From Citricoccus zhacaiensis (GTDB lineage Bacteria > Actinomycetota > Actinomycetes > Actinomycetales > Micrococcaceae), in contig NZ_BMLQ01000004.1 in the NCBI RefSeq assembly GCF_014645315.1, positions 248,001 to 312,000 on the forward strand: a stretch of DNA of 64,000 nt. The letters are read 5' to 3'. Numbering within the stretch: the first letter of the stretch is position 1; each line of letters begins with the position of its first letter. Made by a program: the position numbers and the translations under genes. The notes under the pieces are model-generated. The model was not told the DNA's origin. It saw only the letters and a program-made list of their open reading frames with translations, and made no database searches. Shown here in pieces: positions 9,165 to 17,092 of this stretch.

Positions 9165-10385
9165 ATGCCCCGGGGGGCCAGGACCAGGCCGAAGGGGACA
9201 GAGGGGTCCGAGGTGCCAGAGGGGTCCGAGGTGCCCGCCGGCCGGATCGCCGTCCAGCCGGCGGGCCCCTTCGGGGCCGGCGAATGGCCTGAGGTCCCCC
9301 TGAAGGCCAATGAACGGGTACCCGTCCTCATCACGGCCGGGGTCTGGCTGGTGTTCCTGGTGGTGCCGCTGGTGGCCATGGTCACCGGGGATGCTCCCCT
9401 CGGGACGAAAGTGCTCGGCTGCGCCGGGCTGGCAGCCTTCGTCGCGGTCTACATGGGGCATTTCATCTGGCCGTGGCCCTGGCGCACTCTGCCGCATTGG
9501 GTGAACACCACTGCGGTCACCGCCGTCCTGCTCCTCTGTGTCCTCGCCACCATCCCGGCAGCCGGCCTCAACTCGTTCAATTTCCTGCCGTTCACGCTGG
9601 CCATCTGGATCTTCCCGCATCGACTCCGGATCGGCCTCCCGGTCTCCGTGGCCCTGTCGGCGGCCTGGGCACTGGTGGCCCTGAGCGTAGACGCCGGAGG
9701 CAGCCGCTTCTGGCTGATCATCCCCACCGTGATGTCCCTGGTGATCATGCTCGCGCTGCGCCTGGCCATGGAGCGCGAGGAACGCTCCCGCATCCTCGGT
9801 GAGGAGTTGGCCCTCTCCCGCCAGCGCGAACGGGTCGGCCGGGACGTGCACGATGTCCTGGGCCATTCCCTCACCGTCATCACCCTGAAGACAGAGCTGG
9901 CCCGCCGCCTGGTGGACGCCGACCCGGAGCAGGCCAAGGCCGAGCTCGACGAGGTCCTCGAGTTGTCCCGGCAGTCCCTGGCCGAGGTCCGCACCACCGT
10001 CGGCGGTCTGCACGCCCCGGACCTGGGCGCCCAGCTCGCCTCGGCCCGCACCGCCCTCCAGGCCGCCGGCATCGCGTTCCGTCTGCCGGAGGCCGCCTCC
10101 GTCGCCGGTTTCCGGCCCGACCGTCGCGAACTCTTCGCGTGGTGCCTCCGGGAGGCCGTCACCAATGTCATCCGCCATTCCGGCGCCTCGCACTGCACGG
10201 TCACCATCACCGCGGACCGGCTCACCGTGGCCGACGACGGCACCGGACTCGGCGCGTCGGCCTCGCCCGGCAACGGGCTCAGCGGTATGCGCCATCGGAT
10301 CACCGATGCCGGCGGAACCCTGTCCCTGGGCCGGACCCATCCGGGTTCGGACCGGCCGGGTACAACGCTGGAGGTGCACCTGTGA
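9165..10385 (+). CDS. Sensor histidine kinase, NarL/DesK type (HisKA_3)
   Basis: A 406-residue membrane kinase. After a Gly/Pro-rich start come several hydrophobic helices (roughly residues 50-200) with no large extracellular domain, the DesK plan for sensing membrane state. The HisKA_3 box RVGRDVHDVLGHSL carries the phospho-acceptor His 229, and the ATPase domain keeps the N-box (AVTNVIRHSGA) and G-box (DDGTGLG, then GNGLSGMRHRI). The stop overlaps the GTG of the response regulator. Likely tunes the co-encoded ABC exporter. Confidence 0.92.
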   Translation: MPRGARTRPKGTEGSEVPEGSEVPAGRIAVQPAGPFGAGEWPEVPLKANERVPVLITAGVWLVFLVVPLVAMVTGDAPLGTKVLGCAGLAAFVAVYMGHFIWPWPWRTLPHWVNTTAVTAVLLLCVLATIPAAGLNSFNFLPFTLAIWIFPHRLRIGLPVSVALSAAWALVALSVDAGGSRFWLIIPTVMSLVIMLALRLAMEREERSRILGEELALSRQRERVGRDVHDVLGHSLTVITLKTELARRLVDADPEQAKAELDEVLELSRQSLAEVRTTVGGLHAPDLGAQLASARTALQAAGIAFRLPEAASVAGFRPDRRELFAWCLREAVTNVIRHSGASHCTVTITADRLTVADDGTGLGASASPGNGLSGMRHRITDAGGTLSLGRTHPGSDRPGTTLEVHL

Positions 10386-11020
10386 CGATTCCGACCGGCG
10401 GGGCCGACGTCGGGCCCATTCGCTTGTTGCTGGCCGATGACCAGGCCCTGGTCCGCGGGGCCCTCGCCGCGCTGCTGTCCATGGAACACGACCTCGAGGT
10501 GGTGGCGCAGGTGGGCGACGGGACCACCGTGGCGGCCACGGTGGCCGAGCTGCGCGTGGACGTGGCCCTGCTGGACATCGACATGCCGGGACTGGATGGG
10601 ATCGAGGCCGCCCGGGCCATCGCCGCCGACGGGACGGGATGCCGCTCGCTGATCGTCACCACCTTTGGCCGGCCCGGCTACCTGCGGCGCGCCCTGGAGG
10701 CCGGGGCCAGTGGCTTCGTGGTGAAAGACACCCCGGCGGAGCAGCTGGCCCAGGCGGTGCGCTCCGTGCACGCGGGACGGCGGGTCGTGGACCCGTCATT
10801 GGCGGAGGAGACGCTCGTGTCCGGGTCGAATCCGCTGACCGAACGTGAGCGGGACGTGCTGCGTGCCGCGCTGAACGGTTCCAGCGTGCGGCAGATCGCC
10901 GCCGCCCTGTTCCTCTCCCCCGGTACGGTGCGCAACCACCTGTCCTCGGCCATCGGCAAGACCCACACCACCAACCGGACCGAGGCGGGCCTCGCGGCAC
11001 GGGACAACGGCTGGCTGTAG
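10382..11020 (+). CDS. Response regulator, NarL/LuxR family
   Basis: A 212-residue regulator. The receiver has acidic pair DD (19-20), phospho-acceptor Asp 65 in ALLDIDMPG, and Lys in GFVVKDTP. A GerE/LuxR helix-turn-helix follows (LTERERDVLRAALNGSS, with IAAALFLSPGTVRNHLSSAI). The GTG start at 10382 overlaps the kinase stop (GTGA), so expression is coupled. It probably binds the CATGAC-N4-GTCATG element in front of the exporter genes; inference from position. Confidence 0.92.
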   Translation: MTIPTGGADVGPIRLLLADDQALVRGALAALLSMEHDLEVVAQVGDGTTVAATVAELRVDVALLDIDMPGLDGIEAARAIAADGTGCRSLIVTTFGRPGYLRRALEAGASGFVVKDTPAEQLAQAVRSVHAGRRVVDPSLAEETLVSGSNPLTERERDVLRAALNGSSVRQIAAALFLSPGTVRNHLSSAIGKTHTTNRTEAGLAARDNGWL

Positions 11021-11034
11021 ATGGCTAGAGAGGG

Positions 11035-12669
11035 TCAGAACACCAGACCGAACGCCCACACGCCGAGGGTCATGGTGACCAGGGTGATGAGCACGATGCC
11101 GATGAGGTTCAGGTACAGCCCACCCTTGACCATCTGACCGATAGTCACATAGCCGGAGCCGAAGGCGATGGCGTTCGGCGGCGTGGCCACGGGCAGCATG
11201 AAGGCGCAGGTGGCGGCCAGTGCCACCGGGATGCACAGCAGCAGTGGGTCGATCCCGACGCCCATGGCCACCCCGCCGGCCACGGGCAGGAAGGTCGCCG
11301 CCGTGGCGGTGTTCGAGGTCAGCTCTGTCAGGAAGAGGATCGCCGTGGCCATGATGGCCACGAGCAGCCAGACGGGAATGCCGGACAGTCCGGCGACCTG
11401 CTCGCCGATCCAGTCGGCGAGTCCCGATTCGCTGAACTGAGCGGACAGGGCCAGCCCTCCGCCGAACAGCAGCAGGACGCCCCACGGCAGCTTGACCGCG
11501 GACTCCCAGTCCAGGAGCCGGACGCCCCGGGCGGCACCGGCCGGCAGCAGGAACAGCAGGAGCCCGGCGACCATGGCGATGCCCGCATCGCTGATGAGGT
11601 CCTCGAAGAGCAGCGGGATGGTGATCCAGGAGGCGGCGGCCAGCACGAAGATCGCCAGGACCCGGATCTCGCCGGAGGACATCCGCCCTAGCTTGGACAA
11701 TTCGTCCGAGATGAGTTCGCGGCCTCCCGGGATCTCCTTGATCTCCGCCTTGAACAACACGCGCGTCAGCAGGAACCAGACGATGAACATCATCACGATG
11801 GACAGGGGAACACCGACGAGCATCCACTGTCCGAAGCCGATGGTCACCCCGTGGGACTCGGCCATGTAGCCGGCCAGCAGGGCATTCGGCGGCGTTCCGA
11901 TCAGCGTGCCGAGCGAGCCCACGGAGGCGGCGTAGGCGATGCCGAGCATCAGGGCCGTGCCGAAGTTCGACTTGATGACGGCGTCCTTGACCTCCCCAGA
12001 GGTCGGATCAGAGGACTCCTCCACGGGATTGGACTTGTCCGCCGCCACCACGAGGGTCAGCACGGACACGCCGATCGGGATCATCATCACGGCAGTGGCG
12101 GTGTTGGACACCCACATCGAGAGGAAGCCCGTGGCGATCATGAAGCCGGCCACCACGCCGCCGGGCCGGGTGCCCATGGCCCGCACCGTCACCAAGGCGA
12201 TCCGCCGGTGCAGGTCCCACCGCTGCATGGCCAGCGCCAGCATGAATCCGCCCATGAACAGGAAGATGATGTTGTTCCCGTAGGAGGCCCCCACGTCGTC
12301 CACACCGATGTCCTCCCCGAACACCGGGAAGAGGATGAGCGGCAGCAGGGCGGTCGCCGGGATCGGGATGGCCTCGGTCATCCACCACACCGCCATCAAC
12401 ACCGCGACGGCGGCCGTCAGCCGCGCGTTGTGCTCCACGTCCGCGGGCATCGCCAGGAACACGACGGCGGCCAGCACCAGTCCCGCGCCGAAGCCGATCC
12501 ACCGCCTCAGGTGCAGGTTCCGCTCGTCCCCCGGCGCTTTCTCCCCGGGCGACCGGTGGTCGGTGTGATCGGTGGATCGTCCCCGGCCGGCCGATTCCGA
12601 TGGTTCTGTCGGTTCTCTCGGTGTTGGGTCTGTGGTCTCCGAGCGCGCCTGTCCCGCAGTGTCGGACAT
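11035..12669 (-). CDS. DASS/SLC13-family sodium:carboxylate symporter
   Basis: A 544-residue membrane transporter with about eleven hydrophobic helices. Two SNT signature motifs of the divalent-anion:Na+ symporter family are present, SNTATAVMMIPI and ELTSNTATAATFLPV, which coordinate Na+ and carboxylate, plus the PPNAI motif late in the protein. Expected substrates are succinate, fumarate, malate or related acids. The first 50 residues are Thr/Pro/Glu-rich and disordered. A Shine-Dalgarno GAAAGGA precedes the ATG at 12669. A CRP-like site lies upstream. Convergent with the response regulator gene, 14 bases apart. Confidence 0.9.
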   Translation of the reverse strand: MSDTAGQARSETTDPTPREPTEPSESAGRGRSTDHTDHRSPGEKAPGDERNLHLRRWIGFGAGLVLAAVVFLAMPADVEHNARLTAAVAVLMAVWWMTEAIPIPATALLPLILFPVFGEDIGVDDVGASYGNNIIFLFMGGFMLALAMQRWDLHRRIALVTVRAMGTRPGGVVAGFMIATGFLSMWVSNTATAVMMIPIGVSVLTLVVAADKSNPVEESSDPTSGEVKDAVIKSNFGTALMLGIAYAASVGSLGTLIGTPPNALLAGYMAESHGVTIGFGQWMLVGVPLSIVMMFIVWFLLTRVLFKAEIKEIPGGRELISDELSKLGRMSSGEIRVLAIFVLAAASWITIPLLFEDLISDAGIAMVAGLLLFLLPAGAARGVRLLDWESAVKLPWGVLLLFGGGLALSAQFSESGLADWIGEQVAGLSGIPVWLLVAIMATAILFLTELTSNTATAATFLPVAGGVAMGVGIDPLLLCIPVALAATCAFMLPVATPPNAIAFGSGYVTIGQMVKGGLYLNLIGIVLITLVTMTLGVWAFGLVF

Positions 12670-12704
12670 GGTGGACCGTCCTTTCGTGGCCTGGTCAGAC
12701 CGTC

Positions 12705-12720
12705 TGTGACTAGCACCACA
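12705..12720. promoter_or_regulatory. CRP/GlxR-like site upstream of the DASS transporter
   Basis: TGTGA-CTAGCA-CCACA differs at one position from the CRP/GlxR consensus TGTGA-N6-TCACA. It is centred about 44 bases before the transporter ATG. cAMP-type control of a dicarboxylate transporter would fit actinobacterial GlxR regulons; not demonstrated here. Confidence 0.45.
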
Positions 12721-12785
12721 GTACGGGCGGCTTCACCGGGAAATCGATGGTTGACCTGCGCCGCGACCGTGTAACCCGCACTCCC

Positions 12786-12829
12786 CTTCTCCTTGCCTCC
12801 TCCCTGCCTCCTCCTTGCCTCTTCCTTCC
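12786..12829. repeat. Four degenerate 11-bp pyrimidine-rich tandem repeats
   Basis: Units CTTCTCCTTGC, CTCCTCCCTGC, CTCCTCCTTGC and CTCTTCCTTCC follow each other without gaps about 85 bases before rmuC. The rest of the 244-base DASS-rmuC gap shows only the CRP-like site and promoters. Confidence 0.7.
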
Positions 12830-12913
12830 CTCTTCTGGGGCGTTCAGCGCCTCCGTGCCGGCTTCACGGCGGTGCGCACCTAACGCGTCCGTGGCCTTTG
12901 GCAGTCTGGAGGC

Positions 12914-14197
12914 ATGGAGACTTCTGCAGTGGTGTTGGTGGCCGTGGTATGCGTGATGGCGGGCCTGGTCGTGGGCGCAGCGGCAGGCGGGTGGCTGGTC
13001 TGGACACGACTGCGCGGGACGTGGGAGGCGTCAGAGCGAGGTGCCAGGGACGAGGCCCGAGCGGCACGGACCGAGCTGTCCGAAGTCCAGGCCGCGCTGG
13101 CCGCAGCAGAGGCCGAGAGCCGGGTCCTGGCCGCCGAGCGGACGGCGGACCGGGACCGCTCCGCCGCCGAGTCCAAGGTACTGACCGCCCTCGCCCCGGT
13201 CGGACAGCGGCTGGAGACCCTGCAGCGACAAGTCGGGATGCTGGAGCGGGACCGAGTGGAGCAGTACGGGCAGTTGTCCGAGCAGCTCAAGACCGCCGCC
13301 GCCACGGACTCGGCACTCCTGGTCAACACCAGGACCCTGGTCGCCACCCTGAAGTCGACCTCGGCCCGGGGACACTGGGGCGAGGTGCAGCTGCGCCGGG
13401 TGGTGGAGGCCGCCGGGATGCTGCCCCACACCGACTTCTCCGAACAGGAGGTGCTGCGCGGAGACGAGGACCAGCTCCTCCGGCCGGACCTCGTGGTGCG
13501 GCTCCCCGGCGGGAAGTCGCTCGCCGTGGATGCCAAGGCGCCACTGGCGGCCATCCTCGAGGCCGAGGAGTTGGCCGGCGACTCGACCACCGAGGGTGCC
13601 AGCCGGCGACATGAGCTGCACCAGGCCCACGCCAAGGCCGTCCGCGCCCACGTGGACGCCCTCTCCGCCAAGGGCTACTGGCAGGGGTTGCAGGACTCGC
13701 CCGAGTTGGTGGTCTGTTTCTTGCCAGCCGAGTCCTTCCTGGCCGCCGCGCTCGAGGCCGACCCCGGCCTGCTGGACCACGCCTTCTCGAAGAACGTCGC
13801 CCTGGTGGCACCGGTATCCCTGCTGACCGCCCTGAAATCGGTCGCCTACTCCTGGCGCCAGGAGACCTTGACCGAGAACGCCCGGGAACTCTTCGCAGTC
13901 TCCCGGCAGCTCTACCAGCGCCTCGGAACCCTCGGCGGACATGTCACCAAACTGGGGAGTTCACTGAAGTCGGCGGTGGAGAAGTACAACTCCATGGTCG
14001 GCACGCTCGAGACCCGCGTGCTGCCCTCGGCCCGGCGCATCGGCGAGCTGAACCCCTCCAGCGTGGAGGGGATACCCTCTGCCCCTCCCTTGGAGTCCAC
14101 GCCGCGCGTCCTGTCCGCGGCGGAACTGCTGGAGGAGCCGGATATACCTGCGTACGTGTCAGCGGATCTGCCCGTTGATCTCCGACGCCAGGCATGA
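12914..14197 (+). CDS. rmuC: DNA recombination protein RmuC
   Basis: A 427-residue RmuC-family protein. An N-terminal membrane anchor (residues 5-30, VVLVAVVCVMAGLVVGAAAG) is followed by a long heptad coiled coil (about 40-140) and the RmuC domain with ARGHWGEVQLRRVVEAAGM, HTDFSEQ, the restriction-endonuclease-like core RPDLVVRLPGGKSLAVDAKAPL (PD...DxK) and a C-terminal helical part. RmuC limits inversions at short inverted repeats in E. coli. The ATG at 12914 has CAGTCT six bases upstream instead of a well-spaced ribosome-binding site. Confidence 0.92.
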   Translation: METSAVVLVAVVCVMAGLVVGAAAGGWLVWTRLRGTWEASERGARDEARAARTELSEVQAALAAAEAESRVLAAERTADRDRSAAESKVLTALAPVGQRLETLQRQVGMLERDRVEQYGQLSEQLKTAAATDSALLVNTRTLVATLKSTSARGHWGEVQLRRVVEAAGMLPHTDFSEQEVLRGDEDQLLRPDLVVRLPGGKSLAVDAKAPLAAILEAEELAGDSTTEGASRRHELHQAHAKAVRAHVDALSAKGYWQGLQDSPELVVCFLPAESFLAAALEADPGLLDHAFSKNVALVAPVSLLTALKSVAYSWRQETLTENARELFAVSRQLYQRLGTLGGHVTKLGSSLKSAVEKYNSMVGTLETRVLPSARRIGELNPSSVEGIPSAPPLESTPRVLSAAELLEEPDIPAYVSADLPVDLRRQA

Positions 14198-14269
14198 CGG
14201 AGGTCACACCGGAAAGAGTGGGTCCGGCGGAATAGGCCTGACGCCCTCCGGGTTGACCATGGATGACTA

Positions 14270-14283
14270 GTTGAAATTTCAAC
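14270..14283. promoter_or_regulatory. 14-bp perfect palindrome GTTGAAATTTCAAC (probable MarR-type operator)
   Basis: The palindrome begins 12 bases after a TTGACC -35-like hexamer (14253-14258), where the -10 region of the FMN reductase promoter should be. Its GTTGA-N4-TCAAC core resembles, as I recall it, the operator of the peroxide-sensing MarR regulator RosR of Corynebacterium glutamicum, which controls FMN reductase genes. Confidence 0.6.
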
Positions 14284-14324
14284 GTCCTTACGTGCACGCC
14301 CTGATCCTGTCTGAAAGGACACCC

Positions 14325-14879
14325 ATGCGCATCGGCTACATCGTCGGCTCCCTCGCCCAGAACTCCATCAACCGCCGCCTGGCCAAGGCCCTCTCGGCGC
14401 TGGCCCCCGAGGGTGTGGAGTTCTTCGAGGTCTCCATCAGCGACCTGCCCCTGTACAACTCGGACTTCGATACCGACTATCCGGCCGCCGCCCTGGACTT
14501 CAAGGAGTCCGTCTCATCGGCCGACGGCATCCTGTTCCTCACCCCGGAGTACTCCCGCTCCATCTCCGCCGCCCTGAAGAACGCCATCGAGTGGGGCGCC
14601 CGCCCCTGGGGCCAGGCAGTGTGGGGCGGCGTCCCCGCCGCCGTCATTGGCACCTCTCCGGGCGGCACCGGGACCGCCATGGCCCAGCAGCACCTGCGCA
14701 ACATCCTGTCCCACCTGGACATGAAGACCATGGGCCAGCCGGAGACCTTCATCCAGTCCCGCGAGGGCGCCCTCGCCGAGACCGGCGAGGTCCAGGACGC
14801 CACGCTCCTGCCGGTCCTGCAGGGCTTCGTGGACGCCCTCGTCGCGCACGTGGAGGCCAACGCCCGCGTCGCCGTCTGA
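14325..14879 (+). CDS. NADPH-dependent FMN reductase family protein
   Basis: A 184-residue flavodoxin-fold reductase. The N-terminal IGYIVGSLAQNSINRRLAKAL is the FMN-phosphate loop (GSxRxxSxNxxLA type), and LFLTPEYSRSISAALKNAIEW is the flavin-stacking PEYN-like segment (here PEYS). Such enzymes reduce FMN or quinones with NADPH and often belong to oxidative-stress responses. Start: ATG at 14325 after GAAAGGAC; an upstream in-frame ATG at the palindrome is less likely. A palindromic operator lies about 40 bases upstream. Monocistronic, followed by a strong terminator. Confidence 0.9.
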   Translation: MRIGYIVGSLAQNSINRRLAKALSALAPEGVEFFEVSISDLPLYNSDFDTDYPAAALDFKESVSSADGILFLTPEYSRSISAALKNAIEWGARPWGQAVWGGVPAAVIGTSPGGTGTAMAQQHLRNILSHLDMKTMGQPETFIQSREGALAETGEVQDATLLPVLQGFVDALVAHVEANARVAV

Positions 14880-14928
14880 CCCGTCCTCCTTCCCGCGACA
14901 TTGCGCGCAGCGCCTGGCGCTGCACCCG

Positions 14929-14966
14929 CGAGCCCCTCGACCCGAGTACCAGGGTCGAGGGGCTCG
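14929..14966 (+). terminator. 15-bp stem terminator after the FMN reductase
   Basis: CGAGCCCCTCGACCC and GGGTCGAGGGGCTCG pair perfectly around an 8-base loop, followed by TTGCTGTT. A strong Rho-independent-like hairpin 50 bases downstream of the stop. Confidence 0.85.
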
Positions 14967-15082
14967 TTGCTGTTACCGCCTCGGACCTGATGCGGTGCGG
15001 TGACGACGTCTGACGACGTGGTGCCGCGGAGTCCGACCGCCTGCCCACCACGGCCGATGCCGGGATCCCACCCGCCATGCCG

Positions 15083-15263
15083 TAGACTGTCCGCTAGCCA
15101 GCCGGTCAGGATCCTTCCTCATCGGTGCCGGCCAGCACCGCGTTGAGTGGCTCTTGTGATGCCGCAGCCGCCAGTGCCAGGGCCGGGTCTTTCTTCCACC
15201 CGGACGGATTCCTTTTTCGTGACTTCTCTTCAGCCTGCCGCCGTTTCCGGCGGTTCTTCCACC
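15083..15263 (+). promoter_or_regulatory. Promoter (-10 TAGACT) and long 5' leader of the DEAD-box helicase
   Basis: The 384 bases between the FMN reductase and the helicase ATG hold the terminator above and a TAGACT hexamer (15083-15088). With the ATG at 15264 the leader would be about 170 bases, which is typical of cold-inducible deaD mRNAs. In-frame GTG codons at 15147 and 15219 could shorten it. No other gene is seen in the gap. Confidence 0.5.
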
Positions 15264-16994
15264 ATGCCCACTTCATCCGACTCGGAATTCGCCGAGCTCG
15301 GGGTGCCCGCCGGCCTGGCCGCCGCGCTGGCTCCGCAGGGCATCATCTCCCCCACCCCGATCCAGAAGGCCACCCTTCCGGACTCGCTCACCGGCCGTGA
15401 CGTGCTCGGCCGCGGTCGGACCGGTTCCGGCAAGTCCTACGCCTTCCTGCTGCCGCTGGCCTCCCGCCTGAGCGGTGGCCGTCCGGCTGCTGCCCGCCGG
15501 CCGCGGTCGCTCATCTTGGCCCCGACCCGCGAGCTGGCCCTCCAGCTCGAGGACTCCTTCCAGCCCCTCTCCGCCGCCAGCGGCTTGTCCTCGCTGACGA
15601 TCTTCGGCGGTGTCGGCCAGAACCCGCAGGTCAAGGCGCTGGCGCGCGGCGTGGACGTCCTCGTCGCCTGCCCCGGCCGCCTGCTGGACCTCATGGGCCA
15701 GGGCCACGTGGACCTGTCCGGCGTGGAGATCCTCATCATCGACGAGGCCGACCACATGGCGGACATGGGCTTCCTGCCGATGGTCCGCCGCATCCTGGAC
15801 AAGGTGCCCGCCAAGGCCCAGAAGATGCTCTTCTCCGCCACCCTGGACGAGGGCGTCGGCGTGCTCGTCAAGAAGTACCTCAAGAACCCCGTGGTGCACG
15901 AGGCCGATTCGGCCGTCTCCCCGGTGGCGAAGATGGATCACCACGTGGTGTCCGTGGACGGGGATGACAAGCTGTCCGCCCTGGCCAACCTGTGCGCCGC
16001 ACCGGGCCGGACCATCGTGTTCACGCGCACCAAGTACGGCGCCAAGAAGGCCGCCAAGCAGTTGCGCCAGCGCGGCGTCTCCGCCCTGGAGCTGCACGGC
16101 AACCTGTCCCAGAATGCCCGCACCCGGAACCTGGACGCCTTCCACAACGGCACCGCCGGAACCCTGGTCGCCACGGACATCGCTGCCCGCGGCATCCACG
16201 TGGACGATGTCTCCCTGGTGATCCACTCGGATCCGCCCACGGAGCACAAGGCGTACCTGCACCGTTCCGGCCGCACGGCCCGTGCGGGTCAGGCCGGCAC
16301 TGTGGTGACCCTGGCCGGGCGCGAGCAGCGCAATGAGGTCCGCACCCTGATGCGCGCCGCCAAGATCACCCCGACCGTCCATGCCGACGGTGCCGACGAC
16401 TCCCTGCTGGAGATGCTCGCCCCCGGTGAGCGCTCGTTCTTGGAGGCCACCGAGCTCGAGAAGCTCCTCGCCGTCTCCACGCCCAGCACTCAGCAGTCCG
16501 GCCAGAACGGCGGCGGCGGCAGCGCAGGCCAGAGCGGCGGTCGCTCCGGCGGTCGCCAGGGCGGCGGTGCCGGTGGCGGCGGCCGTTCCGGCGGTCGCAC
16601 TGGTTCACGTGGTGGCCGCAACGGTGGACGCTCCGGCGGCCAAGACGGTCAGCGCGAGGGCCAGCGCGACAGCGGCCGGCCACGCGGCGACGCTCCGTCC
16701 GGTGAGCGTTCGGAACGGCCCCGCAACGGGCGCCCCTCCCAGGATCGTGCCGGCAACGGTGGCGGCCAGAGCGGTCGCGGAACCGGCCGGCCGGGCAACC
16801 GCCGCGCGGGCTCCTCGGCCGGGACGCCGACGTCGGGCGGCCGGGTGTACTCCTCGGAGACCGGTGGACGCAACACCGACTTCCGGGAGAACCGGGACCA
16901 TGAGGGCGGCCGCGAAGGCCGTGGTGGCGCCGGCCGCTCCCGCGGTGGCCGCAGCCGCCGCTCCTCCAGCGCGCAGGGCTCTCCCCGCGGCTGA
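15264..16994 (+). CDS. DEAD-box RNA helicase with RGG-rich C-terminal tail
   Basis: A 576-residue SF2 RNA helicase. In order: Q-motif (GIISPTPIQ), motif I GRTGSGKSYA, Ia PTRELALQ, II written DEAD (IIDEADHM), III SAT, IV/V ATDIAARGIHV, VI HRSGRTARAG, all intact. From about residue 410 the protein becomes a 150-residue Gly/Arg/Ser/Gln tail with many RGG/GGR repeats, an RNA-binding disordered region. It probably unwinds structured RNA in cold adaptation or ribosome assembly, the usual DeaD/RhlE role. The ATG at 15264 starts right before the conserved FAELGVP; upstream GTG starts are possible. Confidence 0.92.
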   Translation: MPTSSDSEFAELGVPAGLAAALAPQGIISPTPIQKATLPDSLTGRDVLGRGRTGSGKSYAFLLPLASRLSGGRPAAARRPRSLILAPTRELALQLEDSFQPLSAASGLSSLTIFGGVGQNPQVKALARGVDVLVACPGRLLDLMGQGHVDLSGVEILIIDEADHMADMGFLPMVRRILDKVPAKAQKMLFSATLDEGVGVLVKKYLKNPVVHEADSAVSPVAKMDHHVVSVDGDDKLSALANLCAAPGRTIVFTRTKYGAKKAAKQLRQRGVSALELHGNLSQNARTRNLDAFHNGTAGTLVATDIAARGIHVDDVSLVIHSDPPTEHKAYLHRSGRTARAGQAGTVVTLAGREQRNEVRTLMRAAKITPTVHADGADDSLLEMLAPGERSFLEATELEKLLAVSTPSTQQSGQNGGGGSAGQSGGRSGGRQGGGAGGGGRSGGRTGSRGGRNGGRSGGQDGQREGQRDSGRPRGDAPSGERSERPRNGRPSQDRAGNGGGQSGRGTGRPGNRRAGSSAGTPTSGGRVYSSETGGRNTDFRENRDHEGGREGRGGAGRSRGGRSRRSSSAQGSPRG

Positions 16995-17039
16995 GCTCCG
17001 GCGGATCTCCGGCTGAACCCCAGCCGCCCCTGTCACTGG

Positions 17040-17073
17040 GAAGCCCCCGCATCCAGCCGGATGCGGGGGCTTC
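17040..17073. terminator. Bidirectional terminator, 15-bp stem
   Basis: GAAGCCCCCGCATCC and GGATGCGGGGGCTTC pair perfectly around a 4-base loop, between the convergent helicase and gluconate permease genes, 46 bases after the helicase stop. Confidence 0.88.
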
Positions 17074-17092
17074 TCTCTGGGCAGAGGCGGGA

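Noticed and set aside
16500..16994. Gly/Arg-rich repeats as a separate gene or repeat array
   Set aside because: In frame with the helicase; RGG tails are normal for DEAD-box proteins.
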